Shown: positions 26,693-35,355 of the stretch, piece by piece
Numbering within the stretch: the first letter of the stretch is position 1
How the letters are laid out: each line of letters begins with the position of its first letter
NCBI RefSeq assembly: GCF_024281035.1
Contig: NZ_JAMXLH010000066.1
Coordinates: 1 to 64,000 of the forward strand
Length of the DNA stretch: 64,000 bases
From: Paraburkholderia sp.
Lineage (GTDB): Bacteria; Pseudomonadota; Gammaproteobacteria; Burkholderiales; Burkholderiaceae
Reading direction: 5' to 3'
The notes under the pieces: generated by a model
Database searches by the model: none
What the model saw: the letters and a program-made list of their open reading frames with translations, nothing else
What the model was told of the DNA's origin: nothing
Made by a program: the position numbers and the translations under genes

Positions 26693-26726
26693 GCAAAACC
26701 CGCGAAGCCTCAGGCTTTCGCGGGTT
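26688..26726 (-). terminator. Terminator of the tRNA-Leu gene
   Basis: AAACCCGCGAAGCC pairs with GGCTTTCGCGGGTTT (one bulged T), loop around TCA. On the minus strand it runs into TTTTGCTTTTT. It lies about 35 nt after the tRNA 3' end. Confidence 0.85.
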
Positions 26727-26759
26727 TGCTGGATCTCCCGGATCGGGCGGGAGAATTCT

Positions 26760-27129
26760 TGGTGCCGGGGACCGGACTTGAACCGGCAAGCCGTTAGGCG
26801 GCGGATTTTCGTCACACCACGTCTTTCGACGCCGCGCGCATCGTTTTGTGCGCGTTCGTGCGCTGGACTATGCCTTCGCCCTAGCCACGCACAGCGTCTT
26901 GCACGCCGCGCACCGCCTTAGGCGCCCCCCGTCTAGTCTCTACACCTTCCGCGCCGCCGCGCATGCGCAGCAACCGGCTTGGCTCGGCGTTGCCTCGGTG
27001 CCGTTCGCGCTCACGCGCCGCACGGCCCAGGGGGTTCGCCGAATTTGAGGGGTTCTGCACCGGCCGTTTCCGGCCGGGCACTCAAATTTCATTTAAGTCC
27101 GCTATGTTTACCAATTTCATCACCCCGGC
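26760..27129 (-). tRNA. tRNA-Leu(UAA) interrupted by a group I intron
   Basis: The 5' exon (27095-27129, 35 nt) and 3' exon (26760-26809, 50 nt with encoded CCA) join into an 85-nt class II tRNA. Acceptor GCCGGGG pairs with CCCCGGC, the anticodon stem is GCGGA/TCCGC with loop CTTAAAA (anticodon TAA), and a variable arm and T-arm GCCGG-TTCAAGT-CCGGT follow. The break lies between T34 and A35, the same position used by cyanobacterial tRNA-Leu(UAA) introns. Without removal of the 285-nt insert the tRNA cannot form. Confidence 0.92.
26810..27094 (-). ncRNA. Self-splicing group I intron, 285 nt
   Basis: Splice-site features: the 5' exon ends in T, which pairs as U.G with G at 27083 in the internal guide GAGT. 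P1 extends through AAAT/ATTT. The last intron base is G (26810). P2 is CCGGCCG-GAAA-CGGCCGG (27060-27077). Core elements closely resemble the Azoarcus tRNA-Ile intron: AATTCGGCGAA, GGCAACGCCGAGCCAAGC (26977-26994), GTGTAGAGACTAGACGG (about 26929-26945) and GAAGGCATAGTCCA (26864-26877). It is too short to carry a homing endonuclease. Splicing has not been tested. Confidence 0.9.
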
Positions 27130-27220
27130 AAGGGCGGACGCGATTCTACCATTGCCCCACGCCGTCCCCAAACTCGGCGCGTCATCTGCACGTCACACGC
27201 TATTTCCATAATCCGCCCAT

Positions 27221-27234
27221 TGAAAACGTTTACA
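27221..27234. promoter_or_regulatory. LacI-type operator candidate
   Basis: TGAAAACGTTTACA is a near-perfect palindrome centred on CG (one mismatched pair), the usual form of LacI/GalR-family sites. It ends 17 nt before the lacI-family ATG at 27252, suggesting autoregulation. Confidence 0.6.
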
Positions 27235-27251
27235 ACGTCCGGACCGCACAC

Positions 27252-28325
27252 ATGACGTCAACCATCAAGGATGTCGCCGCACATGCGGGATTTTCAATCG
27301 CCACCGTCTCGCGAGCGATCAACGCGCCTCACACTGTCAGCCCGGTCACGCTCGCCAAGGTGCGTCAGGCCATCGAGGCGCTGAAGTTTCATCCGAGCCC
27401 GCTCGGTCGCCAGTTGCGCGGCGAGCGCACCCGCCTGATCGGCGTCGTACTGCCCACGCTCGCGAACCCCGTGTTCGCCGAGTGCCTGCAGGGCATCGAC
27501 GAGCTCGCCGCCGAGCAGGGCTTCCGGCTCATGCTGATGACCACGCAGTATGACGAGCAGCGCGAGCGCCATGCGATCGAGACGTTGCGCGCGCAACGCG
27601 TCGAGGGCCTCATTCTGACTGTCGCCGACGCGGACACACATCCCCTGCTCGACGAACTCGACGCCGACGGTCCGCTCTACGTGTTGATGCACAACGACAC
27701 GAAGCGCCGCCCGTCGGTATCGGTCGACAATTACCGGGCCGCCAGCGACGGCGTGCGCATGCTGATCGCGCACGGCCATCGCCGCATTCTGATGCTCGCC
27801 GGCACGCTCGCCGCATCCGACCGCGCACGCCAGCGCCATGCGGGCTACACGCACGCGATGCAACAGGCCGGCCTCACGCCCGCGCCCGCACTGGAGATCG
27901 ACTTCAATGCCGACGAACTCGCGCCCGACGTGCTCGCCCACCTGACGGACAGCCAGCAGTCTCCCACCGCCCTCTTCTGCAGCAACGATTTGCTTGCCAT
28001 GGTCGTGATGCGCGGTCTGCGTCGCGCACGCATGCGCGTGCCGCAGGACGTGTCGATCCTCGGCTTCGACGGCCTCTCGATGGGCGAACTGCTTGCGCCA
28101 GCGCTCGCGAGCATCAGAACGCCGAACCGCGAGATCGGCCGGGCGGCATGGCAGAAGCTGATGGCGCGCATCGTCGGCGAATACGCTGACGCGCCGCTCG
28201 CACTCACGTTGCCGCATACGCTGCGCGAGGGCGGCACGATCGCAGCCATCGCGAACACGCCGCTCGCCCGCGCCGGTCAGGCGCCGCACGCTTCGCACGA
28301 AAGCGGCGACGCGCTGCTTCCCTGA
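27252..28325 (+). CDS. LacI family transcriptional regulator
   Basis: 357 aa. The N-terminal HTH is STIKDVAAHAGFSIATVSRAINAP with hinge helix RQLRGERTRLIG. The periplasmic-binding-protein-like effector domain covers about residues 60-330 (VVLPTLANPVFAECLQGI, FCSNDLLAMVVMRGL, ILGFDGLSMGELLAPAL). It is the first gene of a same-strand series followed by an ABC importer and a phosphodiesterase, so it most likely controls them. Effector not deducible. Confidence 0.92.
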   Translation: MTSTIKDVAAHAGFSIATVSRAINAPHTVSPVTLAKVRQAIEALKFHPSPLGRQLRGERTRLIGVVLPTLANPVFAECLQGIDELAAEQGFRLMLMTTQYDEQRERHAIETLRAQRVEGLILTVADADTHPLLDELDADGPLYVLMHNDTKRRPSVSVDNYRAASDGVRMLIAHGHRRILMLAGTLAASDRARQRHAGYTHAMQQAGLTPAPALEIDFNADELAPDVLAHLTDSQQSPTALFCSNDLLAMVVMRGLRRARMRVPQDVSILGFDGLSMGELLAPALASIRTPNREIGRAAWQKLMARIVGEYADAPLALTLPHTLREGGTIAAIANTPLARAGQAPHASHESGDALLP

Positions 28326-28431
28326 TGCTCCCCTGATCCTTTCGCCATGCCGTGCCGCCCGCAGCCCGGCGGCACAGTGCCAGCAACGCTGCTGTACCAA
28401 CAACGTTTCTCACCCGACCCGGACATCCGTC

Positions 28432-29541
28432 ATGACTCGCCGATTCGCCTCAGCTATTTCGTTATCCTGCTTTTCTGTGCGCGCAGCCGTCCACGCACTT
28501 TCCGCGTCGCTCAAGCGCGCTTCGCGTGCATTCCCGGCCGCTGCTGCCGCTGCATCGATCGCGCTCGCCGCAGGCATCGCGACGAGCACCGCCGCCCACG
28601 CTGAACCAACCGCGATCTGCTACAACTGCCCGCCCGAATGGGCCGACTGGGCGAGCCAGATCAAGGCGATCCAGAAGGAAACCGGCATCCGCGTGCCGTT
28701 CGACAACAAGAACTCCGGCCAGGCCATCGCGCAGCTAATGGCCGAAGCAAAGAGCCCGGTTGCGGACGTGGTGTATCTGGGCATCTCGTCGGCGGTCCAG
28801 GCGAAGGACAAGAACCTGGTCGCACCGTACAAGCCCGCGCACTGGGACGAAATCCCGGCGAACGAAAAGGATCCGCAGGGCTACTGGTTCGCCATCCATT
28901 CCGGCACGCTCGGCTTCCTCGTGAACAAGGACGCACTCGAAGGCAAGCCGGTCCCGACTTCGTGGGGCGATCTGCTCAAGCCCGAATACAAAGGCATGAT
29001 CGGCTATCTCGATCCGTCGAGTGCGTTCGTCGGCTATGCGGGCGCAGTCGCCGTGAATCTCGCGCTGGGCGGCACGCTCGACAATTTCCAGCCCGCCTTC
29101 GACTGGTTCGGCAAGCTCAGGGCCAACCAGCCCATCGTGCCGAAGCAGACGGCCTACGCGCGCGTGCTCTCCGGGGAGATTCCAATCCTGCTCGCCTACG
29201 ATTTCGACGCCTATCGCGCGAAATACAAGGATCACGCGAACGTCGAATTCGTGATCCCGAAGGAAGGCACGATTTCGGTGCCGTACGTGATGAGCCTCGT
29301 GAAGAACGGCCCGCATGCCGACAACGGCAAGAAGGTGCTCGATTTCGTGCTCTCCGACGAAGGCCAGAAGCTGTGGGCCAATGCTTATTTGCGTCCGGTG
29401 CGCGCAAGCGCGATGTCGCCGCAGATCGCCGCGCAATTTCTGCCCGCGAGCGAGTACGCACGCGCGAAACCGGTTGACTTCGCGAAGATGGCGGCGCAAC
29501 AGCAGGCGTTCGGCGACCGTTATCTGCAGCTCATGCACTGA
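28432..29541 (+). CDS. ABC transporter periplasmic substrate-binding protein
   Basis: 369 aa. The signal peptide is unusually long (about 60 residues, ending TAAHA). The mature protein starts EPTAICYNCPPEWADWASQIKAIQKETGIRVPFDNKNSG and contains YWFAIHSGTLGFLVNKDAL and PVPTSWGDLLKPEYKGMIGYLDPSSA. This is the type 2 fold of Fe3+/polyamine/phosphonate-type binding proteins (SBP_bac_6-like). An earlier or later start within the leader is possible. Delivers an unidentified solute to the permeases downstream. Confidence 0.88.
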   Translation: MTRRFASAISLSCFSVRAAVHALSASLKRASRAFPAAAAAASIALAAGIATSTAAHAEPTAICYNCPPEWADWASQIKAIQKETGIRVPFDNKNSGQAIAQLMAEAKSPVADVVYLGISSAVQAKDKNLVAPYKPAHWDEIPANEKDPQGYWFAIHSGTLGFLVNKDALEGKPVPTSWGDLLKPEYKGMIGYLDPSSAFVGYAGAVAVNLALGGTLDNFQPAFDWFGKLRANQPIVPKQTAYARVLSGEIPILLAYDFDAYRAKYKDHANVEFVIPKEGTISVPYVMSLVKNGPHADNGKKVLDFVLSDEGQKLWANAYLRPVRASAMSPQIAAQFLPASEYARAKPVDFAKMAAQQQAFGDRYLQLMH

Positions 29542-29590
29542 TCCCTCCACGCACCGATACGCATCGATACACACCGATACGCTCACCGAC

Positions 29591-30415
29591 ATGCACGACA
29601 TCACCTTTCCCCTGCGCTGGCGCGCGGCGCTCGTTGCACCGGCGCTCGTGATCTTCCTCGCGTTCTGGCTGCTGCCGATGGCCGCGCTCGTCCAGGTGAG
29701 CGCGGACGGTCATTTCGTCCAGACTTATCGCGCGCTTCTCACGAATAGCCGCTACATGGAGAGTCTCGCCGCGACGATCGCACTGTCCGCAGCCGTCACG
29801 GCGGCAACGCTCGTGCTCTCGACGATCTGCGGCATGCTGCTCGTGCGGCGCCAGTTTCCGGGGCGCTCCGCGCTCGTCGCGTTGCTCACGTTTCCGCTCG
29901 CGTTTCCGGGCGTCGTCGTGGGCTTCATGGTGATCATGCTCGCGGGTCGTCAGGGGCTGATCGGTGCGCTCGCGCTGCCTCTCACCGGCGAGCGCTGGGT
30001 ATTCGCCTATTCGATGGCCGGGCTCTTCGCGGGTTATCTGTACTTTTCGATCCCGCGCGTCATCGTGACGGTGATGGCCTGCGCGACGAAGCTCGATACG
30101 TCGCTCGAAGAAGCCGCGCGCTCGCTCGGCGCCACGCCGTGGCACATCGTGCGCGATGTGATCCTGCCCGCGCTCGCGCCGGGCCTGATCGCGGCGGGTG
30201 CCGTGTGCTTCGCGACGGCCATGGGCGCATTCGGCACGGCGTTCACGCTCGCCACCGACATCGACGTCCTGCCGATGACCATCTACACCGCGTTCACCCT
30301 CAACGCGAACATGGTGACGGCTGCGGGCCTGTCGATCCTGCTCGGGCTGGTGACCTGGGCCGTGCTCACCGTCGCGCGCAGCCTGACCGGCTCGGCTGTC
30401 GCGGCCACCGCATAA
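29591..30415 (+). CDS. ABC transporter permease (first)
   Basis: 274 aa, six predicted membrane helices, and the EAA loop EEAARSLGATPWHIVRDVILPALAPG that contacts the ATPase. Start at MHDITFP, 50 nt after the binding-protein gene. This is the 2-permease arrangement of Fe3+/spermidine/phosphonate importers. Confidence 0.92.
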   Translation: MHDITFPLRWRAALVAPALVIFLAFWLLPMAALVQVSADGHFVQTYRALLTNSRYMESLAATIALSAAVTAATLVLSTICGMLLVRRQFPGRSALVALLTFPLAFPGVVVGFMVIMLAGRQGLIGALALPLTGERWVFAYSMAGLFAGYLYFSIPRVIVTVMACATKLDTSLEEAARSLGATPWHIVRDVILPALAPGLIAAGAVCFATAMGAFGTAFTLATDIDVLPMTIYTAFTLNANMVTAAGLSILLGLVTWAVLTVARSLTGSAVAATA

Positions 30416-30435
30416 GCGATATCGGGGAACCGCAC

Positions 30436-31326
30436 ATGAACTCAGTCGTCACTCCGGTCGCATCCACCGCACGGAGGCGGCTCGCGCCGCCCTCCGCCCG
30501 CACATGGCTCGCGTTCGCGCAATGGTGCGTCACGCTTGCCACCTGTGCATTTCTGATCGTGCCCGTCGGGATGTCGATCGTCGCCGGCCTCACGGTCAAC
30601 TACTTTCGCGGCATCTCGAGCGGCTTCACCTTGCGCTGGCTCGATCAGGTCTGGACGCAGTATCGCGAGTCGGTGTTCCTCTCGCTCGAAATCGCCGCCG
30701 CCACGCTCGTCATCACACTCCTCGCCGGCGTGCCCGCCGGCTACGCACTCGCGCGCAGCCGCACGCGTCTCTCGCGGCTGATCGAGGAACTGCTCGTCAT
30801 GCCCATCGCGCTGCCGGGCCTCGCCTCCGCGCTCGCGCTGCTCGTGGTCTACGGCGGCTTCACGGCGTTTCGTTCGAGCACCGCGTTCATCGTGGTCGGC
30901 CACGTGGTGTTCACGCTGCCGTTCATGGTGCGGCCCGTCGCGGCCGTGTGCGCTTCGGCGGACCTGCGCACGCTCGAAGAAGGCGCCGCAAGTCTCGGCG
31001 CAACCTTCATCCAGCGTTTTGTCACGATCGTGCTGCCCAATGCGCGGGCCGGCATCGTCGCGGGCGCGCTCGCGGTGCTCACGCTCTCGATCGGCGAATT
31101 CAATCTCACCTGGATGCTGCATACGCCCGACACGCGGACACTGCCGGTCGGCCTCGCCGACGCCTACGCGTCGCTGCGCATCGAAGTGGGCAGCGCCTAC
31201 ACGATCCTCTTCCTCATGATGACTCTGCCGTTGCTCGTGGCGATGCAATGGCTCGGCGTGGACGCATCGGGCGGCCAGATCAACCGCAAGGCCCGCAAGC
31301 GCCATACCAACAAGGATTCCCGATGA
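30436..31326 (+). CDS. ABC transporter permease (second)
   Basis: 296 aa with six membrane segments. The EAA loop is EEGAASLGATFIQRFVTIVLPNARAG. Begins at MNSVVTPVAS; its stop overlaps the ATPase start (ATGA), indicating coupled translation. Heterodimer partner of the preceding permease. Confidence 0.92.
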   Translation: MNSVVTPVASTARRRLAPPSARTWLAFAQWCVTLATCAFLIVPVGMSIVAGLTVNYFRGISSGFTLRWLDQVWTQYRESVFLSLEIAAATLVITLLAGVPAGYALARSRTRLSRLIEELLVMPIALPGLASALALLVVYGGFTAFRSSTAFIVVGHVVFTLPFMVRPVAAVCASADLRTLEEGAASLGATFIQRFVTIVLPNARAGIVAGALAVLTLSIGEFNLTWMLHTPDTRTLPVGLADAYASLRIEVGSAYTILFLMMTLPLLVAMQWLGVDASGGQINRKARKRHTNKDSR

Positions 31327-32363
31327 AACTCGATTCCATACCGATCACCCTCACGCGTTGCGCGAAGACGTTTCGCGGCGCGCGCGTGCTGGAGCCGCTC
31401 GATCTTGCGATTGACGCGGGTGAAACGCTCGTACTGCTCGGGCCCTCCGGCTGCGGCAAAACGACGACGCTGCGCCTGATCGCCGGGCTCGAATCGCCCG
31501 ACTCGGGCGGCAGCGTGAGATTCGGCGACGACGACGTAACCGCCCTGCCCATCGAGCGCCGCAAGGTCGGCATGGTGTTCCAGAACTACGCGCTCTTTCC
31601 GAATCTCACGGTGCGCGAAAACATCGGTTACGGCCTCAAGATCCAGAAAGTGCCGTCCCACACCGCACGCGAGCGCGTCGACGAACTGTTCGCAATGATG
31701 CGTCTCGAAGCGCACGCCGATAAAAACATCGGCCAGCTTTCGGGTGGTCAGCGCCAGCGCGTCGCGCTCGCCCGTGCGCTCGCGTCGCGTCCGCGCGTGC
31801 TGCTGCTCGACGAACCGCTCACGGCCCTCGACGCGCGCCTGCGCGATGCGCTGCGCAGCGACATGAACGCGCTGCTGCGCGAACTCGGCGTGACGACCGT
31901 CTACGTCACGCACGATCAGGCCGAAGCGATGGAGCTTGGCGACCGCATCGTCGTGATGAGCGCGGGCCGCATCGAGCAGATCGGCACGCCGCGCGACATC
32001 TACTATCGTCCGGCGAGCCGCGCGGTCGCGCAGTTTGTCGGCACGCTTAACCGGCTCGCGGGACAATGGCAGGACGGCCTGCTGCGCACGACCGGCGGCG
32101 CCGTACCGGCCGCCGCGCCGCACATGGCGGGTGCGAGCGAGCTGTATTTCCGCCCCGAGGACGCCACGCTCGCCGATCCCGCCACCGCGCACCTGCGCGG
32201 CGTGATCGGGCGCACGACGTTTCTCGGCGAACGCACCCGCCTGACGATCGAGGGCGCGACGCACGACGCGCTCGTCATCGACGTCGCCGGGCGCGTCGAA
32301 CTGGCTCCCGGCACGCCGGTCGGACTTTCAATCGCAGCCGACGCACTGATCGCGCTCGCATAA
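31323..32363 (+). CDS. ABC transporter ATP-binding protein
   Basis: 346 aa. Walker A LLGPSGCGKTTT, Q-loop VFQNYALFPNLTV, signature LSGGQRQRVALARAL, Walker B VLLLDEPLTALDA and H-loop YVTHDQAEAM are all intact. The C-terminal about 110 residues form a TOBE domain (ELYFRPEDA). It completes a full importer with the two permeases and the binding protein. Family assignment is to the PotA/FbpC/PhnT group; the substrate is not fixed by sequence. Confidence 0.95.
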   Translation: MKLDSIPITLTRCAKTFRGARVLEPLDLAIDAGETLVLLGPSGCGKTTTLRLIAGLESPDSGGSVRFGDDDVTALPIERRKVGMVFQNYALFPNLTVRENIGYGLKIQKVPSHTARERVDELFAMMRLEAHADKNIGQLSGGQRQRVALARALASRPRVLLLDEPLTALDARLRDALRSDMNALLRELGVTTVYVTHDQAEAMELGDRIVVMSAGRIEQIGTPRDIYYRPASRAVAQFVGTLNRLAGQWQDGLLRTTGGAVPAAAPHMAGASELYFRPEDATLADPATAHLRGVIGRTTFLGERTRLTIEGATHDALVIDVAGRVELAPGTPVGLSIAADALIALA

Positions 32364-32417
32364 ATTCTGGCGACAATTGCATTTACGACAATTGCGCCTT
32401 ACCCGGAGAGAACACCC

Positions 32418-33245
32418 ATGCTGCTCGCCCAGATCAGCGACCTTCATATCAAGCAACCCGGCGTGCTCGCCTACCGGCGCGTCGATACAGCGGCGCGCCT
32501 CTCGCGTACGATTGCGCGGCTGAACGCACTCGCGCCGCGCCCGGACGCGGTCGTCATAACCGGCGATCTCGTCGACCGCGGCTCGACCGAAGAGTACCTG
32601 CACCTCAAGGCGCTGCTCGCCCCACTGGAACTGCCGTACTGGCTCATGGTCGGCAACCACGACGCACGCGAAGCGCTGCGCGAAGTCTTTCCCGAGCGCG
32701 CCGAACTGCGGGCGGGCGGCGAGTTCGTGCAATATGCCGTCGACATCGGCGAGATGCGTCTGATCGCGCTCGATTCCATGCAGCCCGGGCAAAGCGCCGG
32801 CACGCTGTGCGCGCAGCGGCTCGCATGGCTCGCGGAGCAGCTCGACGCCGCGCGCGGGCGTCCCGTGATCGTCGCGCTGCATCACCCGCCGTTCGATTGC
32901 GGCATCGGCCACATGGACGCGATCCGGCTCGATGACTCAGCGGCGCAGGCACTGGCAGCGCTGATCGCGCAGCATCCGAACGTCGAGCGCGTGATCTGCG
33001 GCCACGTCCATCGGCCGATGTTCGTGCGCTTCGGCGGCACGATCGCTTCGACCGTGCCCGCACCCGCGCATCAGGTGACGCTCGATCTCGCGCCCGGCGC
33101 GTCCTCCTCATTCACGCTCGAACCGCCCGCGTTCGCGCTGCATCGCTACGATCCGCGCGGCGGCCTCGTCACCCACCACGCTTACGTCGACGAATCGGAG
33201 GGCCCTTATCCGTTTTACGAACCCACGGGCGGCCTGATCCCCTGA
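32418..33245 (+). CDS. GpdQ-like class III phosphodiesterase
   Basis: 275-aa calcineurin-fold phosphodiesterase. Metal ligands in order: AQISDLHI (Asp, His), VVITGDLVDRG (Asp), MVGNHDARE (Asn-His), VIVALHHPPF and ICGHVHRP (His-x-His). The opening LLAQISDLH and STVPAPAHQVTLDL resemble Enterobacter GpdQ and CpdA. Position directly after the importer suggests it hydrolyses the imported compound, perhaps a glycerophosphodiester or phosphonate ester. That link is inference. Confidence 0.88.
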   Translation: MLLAQISDLHIKQPGVLAYRRVDTAARLSRTIARLNALAPRPDAVVITGDLVDRGSTEEYLHLKALLAPLELPYWLMVGNHDAREALREVFPERAELRAGGEFVQYAVDIGEMRLIALDSMQPGQSAGTLCAQRLAWLAEQLDAARGRPVIVALHHPPFDCGIGHMDAIRLDDSAAQALAALIAQHPNVERVICGHVHRPMFVRFGGTIASTVPAPAHQVTLDLAPGASSSFTLEPPAFALHRYDPRGGLVTHHAYVDESEGPYPFYEPTGGLIP

Positions 33246-33315
33246 ACGCAGCGCGCGGGATGCACACGGGTACGTACAAGCCGTGCGCATCCCGCGCGCA
33301 ACTCGCTGATTTCCG

Positions 33316-33351
33316 CGCTGGTATCGGCGCTGGTATCCGCGCTGGTATCCG
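33316..33351. repeat. Three tandem 12-nt repeats
   Basis: CGCTGGTATCCG repeated three times (first copy has CGG instead of CCG), just upstream of the MFS gene. No gene crosses it convincingly. Confidence 0.8.
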
Positions 33352-33443
33352 CTATTCGCAGGCGAAATCGCGCTCGCTCCGGTATGATCGGCACCCTTGA
33401 TTCCAGCCCTTCGTTTCGCCGGGTGCCGCCCGCTCCTGACCCC

Positions 33444-34655
33444 ATGTCCACTTCCGTTTCCGCACCCGCTGGCGACAACCAGTCATTGCGCAGCCTCCTG
33501 CTCCTGCTGGCGACCATCGCGGGCGTCTCGGTCGCGAGCATCTATTACAACCAGCCGCTGCTGGACGATTTCCGCAGATCCTTCCCCGAGAATTCCGCGT
33601 GGATTGGCGCAGTGCCCGCCGCGACGCAGCTCGGCTATGCCGCCGGGATGCTGCTGCTCGCGCCGCTTGGCGACCGCTTCGACCGCCGCCGCCTGATCCT
33701 CATGCAGATCGCGGGCGTCTGCATCGCGCTGCTCGTCGCGGCCACGGCGCCGAACCTTGCCGTGCTGATCGGCGCGAGCCTCGCGATCGGTGTGCTCGCA
33801 ACCATCGCGCAACAAGCCGTCCCCTTCGCCGCCGAGCTCGCGCCGCCCGAGGCGCGCGGCCACGCCGTGGGCACCGTCATGAGCGGCCTGTTGATCGGCA
33901 TCCTGCTCGCGCGCACGGTGGCCGGGTTCGTCGGCCAGTACTTCGGCTGGCGCGCCATGTTCGGCGTTTCCATCGTCATGCTGCTTGCGCTCGCGGTCGT
34001 CGTCGTTCTGAAACTGCCGCGCAGCCAGCCCACGTCCACGCTCGGCTACGGCAAGCTGCTCGCCTCGATGTGGCATCTCACCGTCGAATTGCGCGGACTG
34101 CGCGAAGCCGCCACCACGGGCGCGTTCCTGTTCGGCGCATTCAGCATGTTCTGGCCCGTGCTCACGCTGCTGCTCGCGGGCGAGCCGTTCCATCTCGGGC
34201 CGCAGGCGGCCGGACTCTTCGGCGTCGTCGGCGCGGCGGGCGCCATGGCCGCGCCGGTTGCGGGCCGCTTCGCCGACAGGCGCGGCTCGCGCGCCATCAT
34301 CACGATGTCGCTCTGGCTCATGGCGCTCGCCTTCGTGATCTTCGCGTTTTCGGGCAAGAGCCTCCTCGGGCTCGTGATCGGCGTGATCGTGCTCGACATC
34401 GGCGTGCAGGCCGCGCAGATTTCGAACCAGTCGCGCGTCTACGCGCTGCGCCCCGAGGCGCGCAGCCGCGTCAATACGGTCTACATGGTCGCGTACTTCA
34501 TCGGCGGCGCAGCCGGGTCCGCGGTCGGCGTGACGACCTGGCACCTGTTCGGCTGGGTCGGTGTGTGCATCGCCGGGCTCGTGTTCACGGCGCTCGCGGG
34601 CTGGGTTCACGTGGCCATGCGCCCTCGCCCGGGGCAACGCGCCCAGGTGTCGTGA
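33444..34655 (+). CDS. MFS transporter (drug/metabolite exporter type)
   Basis: 403 aa, 12 predicted membrane helices. The motif A loop is APLGDRFDRRRLILM between helices 2 and 3. SIYYNQPLLDDFRRSFPENSAWIGAVPAATQLGYAAG resembles the YnfM/arabinose-efflux group. The ATG at 33444 gives the family-like N-terminus; 33384 is a longer alternative. Substrate unknown. Confidence 0.88.
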   Translation: MSTSVSAPAGDNQSLRSLLLLLATIAGVSVASIYYNQPLLDDFRRSFPENSAWIGAVPAATQLGYAAGMLLLAPLGDRFDRRRLILMQIAGVCIALLVAATAPNLAVLIGASLAIGVLATIAQQAVPFAAELAPPEARGHAVGTVMSGLLIGILLARTVAGFVGQYFGWRAMFGVSIVMLLALAVVVVLKLPRSQPTSTLGYGKLLASMWHLTVELRGLREAATTGAFLFGAFSMFWPVLTLLLAGEPFHLGPQAAGLFGVVGAAGAMAAPVAGRFADRRGSRAIITMSLWLMALAFVIFAFSGKSLLGLVIGVIVLDIGVQAAQISNQSRVYALRPEARSRVNTVYMVAYFIGGAAGSAVGVTTWHLFGWVGVCIAGLVFTALAGWVHVAMRPRPGQRAQVS

Positions 34656-34728
34656 CGAGCCCGGGCTCGAGCGCCCGGGCATGCCGCATGCGGCACGGCG
34701 CGTGACCTGATGCGCCGGAGGAACGCTC

Positions 34729-34866
34729 ATGAAACGCCTGATTGCATTGATGCTCATCGCCGCCTCGGCGGGCACGATCGCCGCCTGCAATACCGTTGCG
34801 GGTGCCGGGCAGGATTTGTCCGCAGGCGGTCACGCCATCACGAACAGCGCGGAAATGGCGAAATAA
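34729..34866 (+). CDS. Entericidin A/B family lipoprotein
   Basis: 45-aa small membrane lipoprotein. MKRLIALMLIAASAGTIAAC ends in a lipobox with Cys20, followed by NTVAGAGQDLSAGGHAI, the entericidin signature. RBS GGAGG precedes. E. coli entericidins form an antidote/toxin pair, but only one copy is present here. Confidence 0.93.
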   Translation: MKRLIALMLIAASAGTIAACNTVAGAGQDLSAGGHAITNSAEMAK

Positions 34867-35049
34867 CCGGCGCAATAACCGGCGAAGTAACCGCCGACGT
34901 CACGGAAAATCGCGCAAAAGCGATCGCGACCTGTTTCGGCCCGCAGCATCCGGCCAATTCACTTTGCAAGCGCGCCGCCATCGGCACCACAGACAGGGGC
35001 AAGCGTCACTTGCCAGATTGTCGCAACGCGGTGTATTGTTTGCCCTGCT

Positions 35050-35157
35050 TACGCGGGGGTCCTGCGTCATGCGCCGTGACGAACGAAAGTCGAGCGGCGT
35101 ATTGCGCGGGTGAGAAATACCCTTTGAACCTGATCTGGATAATGCCAGCGCAGGGAT
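35050..35157 (+). promoter_or_regulatory. TPP riboswitch (THI element)
   Basis: Conserved thi-box parts are present in order: ACGCGGGGGT at 35051, GTGAGAAATACCC, GAACCTGATCTGGATAATGCC, and CAGCGCAGGGA closing P1. It lies about 215 nt upstream of thiC and should repress it when thiamine pyrophosphate binds. Confidence 0.95.
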
Positions 35158-35263
35158 GCGTCCGGATTTCGCGGCAGCACCGGCCTCACCTCTTCATCGC
35201 GAAATTCGTCCACGTTCCGTCTCGCCTCCTGCTAAGCCGTAGTTTTCACATCGCTTTGCATGA

Positions 35264-35301
35264 GACCAGCGTCAGGCGCTAAAGCGCCGACTCTGGTCGA
35301 C
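35264..35301 (+). repeat. Duplicated hairpin unit, copy 1
   Basis: 38-nt unit from GACCAG to GGTCGAC with nested inverted repeat. It matches copy 2 (35318-35355) at 34 of 38 positions; period 54 nt. Placed between the TPP aptamer and thiC. Confidence 0.85.
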
Positions 35302-35317
35302 CGCCGTACCGGCATGG

Positions 35318-35355
35318 GACCAGAGTAAGGCGCTGAAGCGCCAACTCTGGTCGAC
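35318..35355 (+). repeat. Duplicated hairpin unit, copy 2
   Basis: The arms GACCAGAGT / ACTCTGGTC enclose a second perfect stem GGCGCT / AGCGCC, forming a hairpin of 9 plus 6 pairs. It ends 17 nt before the thiC ATG and just before the purine-rich RBS AGGAGAGAGAGAG, so it could affect translation initiation. Confidence 0.85.

Noticed and set aside
26760..26809. A lone tRNA 3' fragment, as left by an integrated mobile element (att site)
   Set aside because: The matching 5' half was found at 27095-27129, with group I intron core sequences in between, so this is one interrupted gene rather than an attachment scar.
32371..32395. Two CGACAATTGC direct repeats, 15 nt apart, before the phosphodiesterase gene
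   Set aside because: They do not fit the Pho box (CTGTCAT-type, 11-nt period) and could be chance.
34862..34900. Three 12-nt AACCGGCG-type repeats after the entericidin gene
   Set aside because: Imperfect, very short and without context; recorded but no function can be argued.
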